From Arbacia lixula (Eukaryota; Echinodermata; Echinoidea; Arbacioida; Arbaciidae), in contig OZ022583.1 in NCBI GenBank assembly GCA_963669155.1, positions 14,707,105 through 14,771,104 on the forward strand: a stretch of 64,000 bases of DNA. Reading direction: 5' to 3'. Below are positions 49,301 to 61,300 of the stretch, piece by piece (within the stretch, counting starts at the first letter, position 1; every line of letters begins with the position of its first letter). A model generated the notes under the pieces. That model ran no database searches, was not told the origin of the DNA, and saw nothing but the letters and a program-made list of their open reading frames with translations. The position numbers and the translations under genes were made by a program.

Positions 49301-52300
49301 AGGAGGAGGAGGAGAAAGAAGAAGGGGAAGATGAGGAGGAGGATCATGATGATGATGATGATGATAATGATAATAATATTGATGATGATTGAAGATAAAA
49401 GGAGATTATGAAGATGATACTAAAGATTACCAAATATTATTGTGATTGTGTATCAGGACTCTTCACGAATGCAAGGTTTTCTAGTTGGTAAAAAACAACA
49501 ACAGATCATTCATTTAATATCCGATCAAACTGCTCATGTACTCATTCTGATAACTTTAGAGGTTTTGTTCCTATTCAGTGTATTGCCAAGCCTCAAACTC
49601 CAATCGAAACAGACCTCTGTAAAAGGAACAAAAAAAACCTTTGTTCATGTCACTATACTTTCATATTCAAAACCATGCAGCAATATCCTGTGGTGGTTTG
49701 TCTCTTTGCAGGGGGCTTGGAGATGAAAAGTTCATCCACTGATTCATTTTTAATGAGCCATCCTTCCTCCTTCACACTTCAACATTTTGGCTCGCTCAGG
49801 GGCTCCTTTTGTCATAATAAGGACACCCTGAGCCTTGTGATGCATTATCCTATTAAGGGAAAACAACATTTTCACAGGGGATCTTTTTAGCATGGGGAGG
49901 GGGGGGCTATCATTACAGACTCGCTGCTTTTCTCTATTATATAATTTTCGTGTAACATGCATCTTATTTTTCATGCAGAAATGTGTTTAATTTAGTAACG
50001 TACAGCCCAAAGAAGTTAACCCTTCATGTAATATGCTCATACCATATGCAAACATGAGGTGCGTCTTCATTAGCCCGATCAGACGAAATAGCGAGTTATT
50101 TTGCTGATCCGGGGAACTAGCCTGAAGTTGCAATCGCGTCTTCATTAGCTCAAAACTCAGGATATGTAAGCTCGAAACTCGGGATGCATAAATTATCCCG
50201 ATGTTCGCACATGCGCAGTGTGCGACGGGAATAGGCCACGACCGCGTGGCTTCGGTTGTGAGCTCGCATTCACGCACATATAAAAACCTAACGTAAACAA
50301 TGCCTCGTGCGCGCTGATGCGTGCCGGGGTTGGAACATTTTCGGGCTAATGAAGACGCTCCGAGCTAGCTCAAACTAAGCGAACTAGCTCGAGCTAGCTC
50401 CATCTAGCCCAAGATTTCTTGGGAAATTTTCTCGACCAAATAGCTCGCTACTTTGCCTGATCTGGCTAATGAAGACGCCCCTATGGTGTCAAATCGAGGC
50501 ATGCTGTAGAGGGTGAAGCCTCACAGGCCCTGCTCCAGGGATGCCTGTTGTACATACACGTACGTCCATGACATGCTTTGGCTGAATCATGCCTACTACA
50601 GCTGGACTATTCACAAACGATAATGCGACATGTGCAGGGCAGCGAGTGTATATGAACAGTGGGATCCTGCTAAGACACAAGTAATCTCAAGCAATTGTTG
50701 CTCCTACGGCCTCCCGGGTCCAGAATTAAGGTGAGCAAGGCTCGATAAATTACAGCATCCTGTTTTTGCCCGAGACAAACGCGCCCCCCCCCCCCTCATC
50801 CCCACCCCATTCTCCTTCCCTCATCATCTAATCTTCTTCAGTGAACCTGCCAGCTCTTGAGGAAATTGTCAAACATCTGTATTTAGACTGTAACAACAAG
50901 GGCAACGTTCATGAATGCAGGCTCATACAGTGTACCTATACATGTACATTGTACATTTCCACAAGAGAACCGAATATACATGCAGCAGGAACAAGCCTGT
51001 AAGTTTTCCTGCATATGTACATCAGTGGCAAAAATACACAGGGGCTCAGGATAATTTGTCCCAAAATAGTGAAAAAAGATCCACTATAAATAAAACAGCT
51101 CCTATGAAAACTATGACCGTTTCTTCAAAATGCAGAAATATACTAATATTGCTTAAAATTTCAGAGCCTAAGGCAGGCTACTTTTTTGCAATGACCACGT
51201 ACTTGTTCGCCTGCTGGTAATCTAGAGTAAACACTTCATTTAACAAAACTGTTCTTACCCTGTGTCACTCTTAAAATGGTTGACTTCTGCCAATTTTCTA
51301 AATTTAAAGTAATATGATATATATTGGCCACTGTTGTTCACATTACTCATCGGAGTATGCTCTGTACAGTGTTCATGTACGTGTGGGTAGGCTGGTTCAC
51401 AGTGAGGTACGACTAAGGGGAGTAGGAAGGAGGGGCGGGGGGTATATCACTGTACCTGCTAGGACAGCAGGATGCATGCAACTCTCTTCCAGAATTTAGC
51501 AAGCCAACTCTGATTTCAACGTGTGACAATAACTTCCCCTCTTAACGAGGACCAATTAAGCGGTTACAAGGAAGAAACTGAGACAACCAAGAGAAGCACA
51601 AGCGCTAATTCTGCCTTGTACACACTGTACATGCATGGTCGGGAGCTGAGGCACTGCATAAAATGTGTACATGTGCAGAGTGGTAATGTTGGATACATTG
51701 TAGCATATTCAACGGGAAACTGCAGCCAGATGCGGATATTCCTGGCCAAAGGCAGACTATCAGGACGCAAAGGGCAACCGAGAATGATATTCCTAGAACG
51801 GGGTTTACTGTGGTGTAGCCCTATCCAGTCCAACCTAACCACTCATCAATCATAACGGTACTACTATGCATAACTCTCAGTACCAAGCCAGGAAAAGCCC
51901 ATTGACTTCTTACACATTTCAGGCACCTGAGAGGAGTAAAGGGCCCCAGACAGCCAGACAGCTTAAAATCTGATTTTCACTTATCTACCTTAATTTTTAA
52001 TGGCCATTTCGAATAACCACATACTTTTCAGCGAAAAATAAGAATGAATTGTACATATTACATCAAAACCTGACTAGAACGACATGACGAAAATAGAGAT
52101 CATTGGCAATGATGCTTTAGCCTAAAATGCATCATGTTTTATACTTAACTGGACAAAATATATCGCGGTTTAAAACTGCAGCTACTTCCCTTTCTTCCCT
52201 TTCCCTTTCCCTATGCCAATTCCTTTGAGCTGTAGTGTACATGTAGGGCAGCAGTTTGGCTGGCACTGATAGGGTTCATGTTTGTACTGTACAATGTACT

Positions 52301-55300
52301 TTAAAAGGCCCGTCAACCAAATATTTCTGGTCTTTAAATTGCTTAGACATGTCATATTACCCGCTTTTCATTATTTTCACTTGCTTCCCTTTCTTCCCTT
52401 TCCCTTTCCCTATGCCCATTCCTTTGAGCTGTAGTGTACATGTGCAAACAGGTCTCAATAGCACACAAAGGGTTACAACACTAACATAGAACAGTTCCAT
52501 TTGAATAAACCAGCATGATCAAAATGAAAATCACAAGTGGGAAAGAATAAGGAGAGGGGGCATAGCGAGCCTCAGAGAAATTCAATAATGCCCTAGACTT
52601 GAACCTATTGATTATTCCACCCTGGATACTGTACAAGTGCACATCACATGTCATCTACACGTACATGAACTTCTCTATCTGTTTATTTGTAATGTGGCAC
52701 ATGTGGTACTGCTGTTGCCAGCCAGCATACTGTTTGGATCCAAAATGTTATGTGCCCTGTCTCCCTCTGATTCTCTTTCCCTCAACTTTTCCAGTCAGTA
52801 TCCTATATTTTGTGCCTTCTCTTTATATCATGTAACCTCCAAATTGTCTAAAAAATTCATAAAAGAGAACCAGAAAAACAAAAAGGATGGTATAAAAGAC
52901 TTCCCATCTATTAAGATCTCAGCATCCATGTTATATCTGTGATCTTACAATGGCTGAGTGAAACCATCCACGACAACAAAAATTGTTGCTATCTTTGAGT
53001 TGTCACAATGTTTGTTTTATGAGAATGTGCATTTCCACTGCAAAGAATTACAATCAACTATAGAGTTCTGATTGCTCGCGTAAGTCTCATCAAATTATCG
53101 ATTGAAATTGTAACGATATGTACGTCAAGGCACATGTTGATAAACATGAACAGGAAAAAACAACTTCACAACATGCTCCCTCCTCTAAATGAGTTCAAAC
53201 ACAAGTCAGGAGAACAAATTTGTTGGTCACAAAATAAGAAGAGAAGGCACAAATCATAAGACACCGACTGGAAGAAATTGCGGGAAAGAGAAGAAGAGGG
53301 AGACAGCTTGATACCCAATCACATGAATCCATTCAGCATACTGACTGGTATTAAAGAGCAGTCCTACATATACCGCTCTACGAAAAAACAAAGATGGAGG
53401 TCAGAGCAATTCACTTCCCTGCAGTCACCTCTCGGACTGGCTGAGGGAGATTTTCAGAGAAAATGTGATGAGTCGTGACAATTTCAGATTTGTCTCAAGC
53501 TGTGCGCTTGATAAGTCAGGACAGAGAGCGAGTCATCCATTACATCTATAGTACATGGAGTCAGGTGCTCGCATGTAGATGACTGTACTTTTATTTTCAG
53601 GAGCGCATGTTTTGGGTGATGTGTTTAAATTGGCCAGACTTATGCCCGAGATTGGGGCTTCTTGTTCCTGTAACACAATACTACTCTCAGCTATGATCAT
53701 GGATGAAATATCAATCTTTCTTTCTCGGATTTTGTTCAGTATCACTCCTTCTTATAGCTTAACGTCTTGTTTTTCAATGGTTGAACTTTTCTTTGTTTTT
53801 TTTTTCCTTTTTCATATTCCTCCTTCCAGCTTCCCTCTCACTCTGCCTGTCTGTCACAACATTTGCATGGACTTCTTTTTCTTATTTGTTCTTATTTGTT
53901 CTTTTTCACATGTACAAGTAATTTCACTGTTCCTAGACTCATTATCACTCATATTAAAAAACAACAACAGATTTTTCATTCTACTATAATACACTGATCT
54001 CAGAGTTTGACTGCCAACGAAACTCAAGCTACATGTATCCGTTTTGTAGGTGGCAGTATACACATTTTCGCCTCAGAGATAAATAAGAAAAATCTATGCG
54101 GTACAAAAATGTGTATAGCGTCACCTCACGGCCAGATCAAAGCAACAATAGCGACTCTGATCTAACAGAGGTTATTCTTAGGGCTTAGCTTTCTAGCTAG
54201 CGGTTTCTTTGAGGTGTCTCGGACAAATACTAGCCCTGGTGCTTTCTTCGTACCGGTAATTATGCTGATGATGTGATTGAGAACGTATTACCGGTATTAT
54301 GTCGGGCTCTCAAAGCCATCTATTTTGTAGTTAAATGTTGATTGTTGTCACACAATGCATAGTCCCATACATGTGTATATGTGTTAGTTTGAAAGACCCG
54401 ACTTTTGCTAACGCCGCATATAAGACGCACCCGGACTTTGGCGTGATATTCAAGATAAAAAGACATGCGTCTTATACGCCAGAATATACGGTACCTACAA
54501 ATAAGTTTAAAGAGCATTTATTCTCCTACCTCAGCAGGCATGTGCATAAGAAGCACAGCAGCCACGGGGGCCTGTCCCTGGCAGTAGCCATCCCGAGGGT
54601 TGTAGATGCTGTAGGCCTTGAGGATGCGGTACAGGTCTTGCTGTCCGTTGCCTCCCTTCTTGGCAAACATCTCGTGGAAGGGGAACTGCCTGTCCAGGTC
54701 CTTCTCGATCACGTCCAGCCACTTGGGATCTCCAGGAAGCTCATCAATTTCCTGCGGGAAACGAGAATAGTAAATATCGTGGAATCTGTTTGATATTTGA
54801 TATCTGTATGATATTTGTAGCAACCAGCATAGAAATTCCACCTGAATAACACATGTTTTGTTTCCTTTGAGTAATGTTTCTCATTGAAACTTGTACAAAA
54901 GGTAACCTGTACATAAAGACCACCTGTTTAAATCTCAACCTCATTTCTTGTCTTTCTCAAAACATCTATTCACATCTACATGTAAGCATCACTGTACATT
55001 ATGTATAGTCAAACCAGTATGTACATGTACAGTAAGTCTTTTCTTATTCTTTGGGCTTTTATTGGCTCAAAAATATTCAAATTTGGGGGGGGGGGGGGTA
55101 CATCCTTACTTTCAGAGGCAATTTTTCCACACATGGATGGAAATACTGGTAAAATATTTCAATTATACACTGTATTTTCATTAGCCATGAAACATAAAAT
55201 CAGTTAGTTTAAAACAAAGCATATTAAAAAATAAAAAATAAACAAACAGCAAGGGTTTTTTGAACAAGCGACAAAGTGTAGCATAATGTATGTAATTGAC

Positions 55301-58300
55301 AGTGTTTTGGTTCTCACAGTTGAAGCTGAAAACATTTCTTGCAAAAATTGCATCAATTGCCATGACACCAGCGATGACATGGCTGGCAAACTTTTGTGAA
55401 AATGCACCTAGCACAACTATTTTTTCCATGTCCCTTTTATGTGACAGAACTTCAAAAAATTCAAGGTCTTGTAATCCCTGACAAAATAGTTTTGCTACAT
55501 AAACATGAAAAAAAATTAAAAAGTTACATCCATGCATTTTCTTACAGCACTGAAGTATATTGAAAAAGGTACCATTAAGTGTAACGTAGTAAATCATGAA
55601 ATTGCCCATAAAAGGACTCATGAAAATTGTATAACAGTACTAGTAGTGTGAAGTCAATAAAATAAACAGTAAATCACTCTATACTGCCCGGTAGACTTTA
55701 AAGACCACTAGACAGGTTTCATGTACATGTCACTCTCAGTTATGCATGATTAATCTTAAAACACTTCAGTGCTGTAGACAGATGTGTCTCCGTTCATCTG
55801 AAGTTTCTGATTAGTAAAAGAAAGTGTCTGCATAAATTAGCCAAAAAGAGCACAATATTTTGTCTGTCCCAAATGTAGGTTACAGGCCAGAGGCCTCCGG
55901 CTAATGTACATGTAGTTGTGTCATTCTGGAAGTCTTCTTGATCCTTAAAGATTTTGATAACATCAGATTGGGGATAGGGGCTAATTTTCCAAGCTTGATA
56001 TCATAAAACAAGGACACTGAACCATGATTTTACCCTGGCATAACATTCATATGAGAAAAAAAACAACGTTTTTTTTTTGTGTGTGAGTTCACAGCCCTGG
56101 GCTACATTACCACGAGCCCCCAAGTATCTGTTTTCAAGGACACAATTTTCACATTGCACATGTAGTGTGCCCTCTTAATTGCGAATAGTCTACAAATTAG
56201 GGGGATTATTGCATGTCAAGTGCAGCATTTACAAAATGAACTCAATATACTTCCCAGGCTAAGCAGCCATGTACAGCAGCATACTGTAACACGCGTACAG
56301 TGGCACACTATTTCCGTTCTCAATTATTTCCGTCTTCAAGCGGTATAGTACCTTCTTCCCATTGGCATATTTCCCAGAACAAAAATGTTATTTTAAGGGA
56401 TGATGCTACTATTTGTAGCACTTTGGTACAGTATATACAAATCCGTATGCTCTACAAATAAAAATTTGAATGGGGGCTCAGGGCATTTATGCCCCCCACA
56501 AAAAAACAGAAAAGAGCCCCTCTGAAAATGTTCACATGTACATGTGTATATTGTACGCATATGTTTGCTATACAATGCCAGGATCGAAAAGGAATTCCCT
56601 AAAAATGTATCCCTTGTCTAATTCCCCTGCTTCATTGAAGTACCCTGAAGAGGCCCTCTGGAAACGCGATCATGATCATGTCTCTGTAATGGACCAACAG
56701 TTTACGTACACCGGGGTATTGCATGTAGAACCGAGGAATGTTTATTACAGGTCACACAGCCTGCTCAGATAGACAGGCGGTACAATACTACATAAATACA
56801 CAGTGAGTCATTGCATTCAATGTATGCAGGCACTTGCAAGAAGAACATATTGCTCTTATGACCACATATTGTACATCAAGTACATGTAGTATGCATAATG
56901 ACGTCTGGACATATAACGTACCATGTAGAATAACCACTATTCAATAGTCTATATATGTAGCATAAGGTGTACATTGGTTATCACTAGTCTGTAGACAGAA
57001 ACTCATTCCACTGTCTTCAAACTTCTGGCAGATATAAGTATAAGATAATACTCCCATGTAGAATAACCACTATTCAATAGTCTACATATGTAGCATAAGG
57101 TGTACAGCCTAATCACTATTCTGTAGGCAGAAACTCATTCCACTGTCTTCAAACTTCTGGCAGATAAGACTAGCGCCAGACTTGTCAGTTGTGATGTTTA
57201 GAATCATCAAACAAGTGACAACGAGGGTTCACAGTCTGCAAACTAACCACCACTATCATAGTGTACTGGGCTAACCGAGCCTGCATGTACATGTACATGT
57301 CTAAATTTTCACAGTACATGTATGCACAATGTACAGGACAATAAAAGCCAAGTGTAAATTGTAGGTTATTGATTGTACAGTCGTGTAATTTATTCTAACA
57401 CATAAGGAAGTGTACATGTATTATGTACTTGAATACATGTACAAATGCCAATGTTCAGAGTAGTATAGGTAGACACATCCTCCTCAAGTTAAATTTATGG
57501 AAGTTTTGATATGTACAAATTAACTGTTCCACTGATCAACTCACTGAGTCATTGCTGAGTCCAGACAGACAGTGTAGTTATGATTGCAGTTTAAAGGGGA
57601 AGTTCACCCTGAAATTATTTTGGTTTCAATAAAACTTTAAAATCAAATAACTTTCTTTTCCTTTGACCGATTTTTGTCAAACCTTCACTCACATGTTTCT
57701 TTATTTGTCTCCTTTTATTGAAACCAAAATAATTTCAGGGTGAACAATCCCTTTAAGAGACTCCACAGCCTAGGACATAGCCTACACTGTACATGTAGGC
57801 TCTACCACACAGGCCACCAATTAAATCTCTCTACAATAGAGGGAATCAACTTATCCTTCAGGTTCAGACCCAAAGTTAAGTTAAGAACAGCATTACATGA
57901 GACTGCAAGGCAAAATTTAGCCTAGGCTTTCTTTATCTCTACACAAAGATGCACTTACAATGTAGTCTTTCTGTCCAGACTTAGTCGTGACTACAGCAGA
58001 GCATGAGCCTAGAGTTAGGCTACAGCCCTTGCTCACCTGTATCCCTGGACCAAATGCCAGCAACAAAAGTAAGGATATGAGAAACTTCCTGTGGAAGCTA
58101 AGAGAGCACACTGGTAGCTAGGACAGGCATTGGGTCGATGAAGTCCTACGACCTACGCGTTACGCACACTTTAAGACTGATAGTGTCTTTTTAAGCTTTT
58201 CTACATAAATGGCTAATCTTTCAAAATGGCTGGCACATGCAGGTGCAAAACGCCTGGGCCCTGTTTTATAACAAATTTTTTGATCGTAACTTCTTTTTTA

Positions 58301-61300
58301 GCTTTTCTACATAAGCTTTTCAAGCTTTCTACATAAATGGCTAATCTTTCAAAATGGCTTTTCTACAAAAGCTTTTTAAGCTTTTCTACATACATGTAAA
58401 TGGCTAATCTTTTAAAATTGCTGGCACATGCAGGTGCAAAACGCCTGGGCCCTGTTTCATAACAAATTTGTTGATCGTAACTTCACTTATCAATAAAAAC
58501 TCTGTACGATGGAGATAGGGGGTTGAACTTGCGATCGATTCAGATCGCAACTCTTTAAAAGACAGGGCCCTTATCTTACATTTAACCTCATTTGAGAGAG
58601 GGGTAGGGGAGAAAAAGAGGGTGCTGCTTCTTGATCTCTTTTAACCCTAATCAAGCCAAGGAGGGGCCATTATGGCCCTCCCCATCATCCCGCACCCCCC
58701 TAAAATTTTTAAAATGTGAAAGAATTTTTTCTTTGTAGTCTCACACAACTTTTGAGACCACAATTGCGATGACCAGAAATACCATCACGGCAACACACCG
58801 TTTTTGCACGATGACATCATTTTTTTGATACTGTATACAGTACAAACTCAAAGAAAAGTGTCTTCTTTCATAAAATTAACTGAAAAAAATTATTTTTAAT
58901 TCTAAACACTCCTAGTCATTGGTTTTGGTACCATACACAATGGTGTATGTTATAAGTTCAAATTAAAAGAACAATTAACAATAAAAGAAAACACCCAAAG
59001 ACGATACATAAGAAATCCACAAAACAAAGATATTTTTATGGGCTTATGCAATTTTCTTACAGTGTATGTTCCAAACTTATTGATACAATCTTAAAGAAGC
59101 ATTATGCTGAAAATAATAACTTCTCAACAATTACCTAAGTGAATTATATGGGGGTACGGTAAATGTTGGCATAATTTGTATGATAAAACGAATGACATTC
59201 ACATCATGTACAGCACATGTCTGTGCTTCATTATGCTTTATAAAGTACCAGTGAAGAACTTGGTTCCTTTGAAAATGAGGGTGTCCTGTTATCCTGTAGG
59301 TGTACAGTTTTTGGTTTAAGAAAAAAAGCTGGGTTAGCACCAGGATATGCACAATAGCCAGTGTGCCTGCATTATAGAATTGGGCAGACCCCAATAAAGG
59401 CCTCCATTGATTGAGCATGCACATCCTGGTACTAATTCTGCTCTTGCATCAACTGGAAAGACTCAATCTGAAAATAAAGCTTTCGTCTAATGGTGTCTCA
59501 CTTCACTTTAAATACAAATGTATGAACATGTATGTAATGTACAGTGTATAGTATAATGAGTACAGTACATGTTCTCCATGGATATTTGAATGAATATAAA
59601 TGAGTCATGAAAGTGAAACAATACAGGACTATGCATAAAACATTAATGACGGAAGTCTCCTTCTTCCCTGCCATTGCTAATACTTAAAGACTTTTACATG
59701 TGTGCAACAGGACTACAGGAAAGAAACAGCGAAATGCTAAGCACTTGCCGACATGATATACATGTAGGAGTAATATTGATGTCCATGACAATGGCATTGT
59801 GCTTAACATTTCTACCCTCTCTTTCTCTCACTCTCGTTCTGACCTCTGTCAATATTTACGCTGCAATGGAAGTTATACAGAGAGGGAAATGTAATGTTTC
59901 CACCGTTATTAAGGGTGGAGCAATCACCTTCCTTGATTGATCATCTCAGGGGCCCACTAATAAGTGATTTGATAATGACCTCACATACATCGCGAGGAGA
60001 CCATGTTTGTCCAGGACAGGTTTTCGCCAATTACTAATTTATTATTCAATAGTAATCTCTACCTACTCTGTACATGTACATTTAACCAGTGTTACTGTTT
60101 TAGTAAGTCCAGAAATATATAGTGCGCATATTGTTGTTTTTGATTCAGTGAAGCAGTCAGTCAAATTTTAGCTATTACTTGTATCGTTTTTTTTTTTCAA
60201 AGTAAAATCATGATAATCAATAATTTTCTTTGATTCTTTTTGACAGAACTTCAGAAGAAACTTGCGTAAAGACCTTTGATACAGAAAATGATATGCAGTT
60301 ATTTCCAATGCTCTTGATGTTTCAGAAAACCCTCCTGACAATTTCAACCTCTTAATTACTAACAATAAATCCTGCTCATAATCTGTCATGGGCAACTCCA
60401 ATAGTCTGAAATGGCACACTATACTAAACACAACAAAAAAGTAAGTCCCCCCCCCCCCCTCCCTAAGCAAAATACCATAACTTTTTATTGAAGAGGTTTT
60501 GAGCAACATAACTTGGCAGGATTGCACTTTCACTTATTGACTAAGTTCTGTGTGGAAATCACATTAAATTTTGGGATTCTGTCATATGAATTTTTAATGA
60601 ATTCCATTTCTGGTGCATAATTTATGTCTTTTCATTGTTTATCATCCATCTCTCGACCCACTAACACCTATCCCGACACTTAACACATTGTTCTGGTTGA
60701 GTGAGCATAGTTTAAAAAATATTCATCCCTCTTGAGTTTGAAACTGTTAAAAACCCTTTATTTTCTGGAAAAAAATAAACTCTGGATATTTTGACAAAGA
60801 TGTAACATGACCTTTTATGTGAACCAAAGAAGTCATTTTCATGTCATGGTTGACTAAAAAAACTAAAAATCGCACAAGAAATGCCAAAATGCACTGTTAA
60901 AACGGCATAAACAATTACCCTTGTGACATTTCAAAAGTGACAATTTTGCCTTAATGTGTGCTCATTCATGCATGACAGAGTGGATTCATGTGATTTTCAC
61001 ACGGAAGTTAGCCAATATGTGAAGGTACAACCCTGCCAAGTTATGTTGCTCAAAACCTCTGTGGTAAAAAGTTATATTATTTTGCTTAGGGGGGACTTCC
61101 TTTTTTTGTTGTGTTTAGTTTGTCATTGCTGTTGTGTACCAAGCGTAAACAAGACACTACGGAGGGAATCACTTGATAAACAGGGCTTACTAATGATAAA
61201 CACAAATAACTACCTAAAAATACATGTAGTTTGTCTGCTTTTCTCAAGTGATCTTTCCTTTTCACTGATGTACATAGTTGTTGGTTCTTATCCAATTCAA

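Larger units (their letters stand above)
44893..54529. other. TBC1D10 intron (9.6 kb)
   Basis: No exon seen. It contains elements at 46078-46177, 46700-47062, 47168-47577, 47850-48368, 50057-50482 and 52110-52242, a (TG)n plus (GA)n microsatellite (48517-48590) and a GAA/GGA/GAT-rich tract (49130-49400). Confidence 0.5.

Noticed and set aside
49060-49411. Lys/Arg-rich and Leu/Phe-rich frames on both strands
   Set aside because: They come from GAA/GGA/GAT simple sequence and have no splice context.
55181-55621. 146-codon minus-strand frame in a TBC1D10 intron
   Set aside because: AT-rich, no recognisable domain, no clear splice sites or start context.
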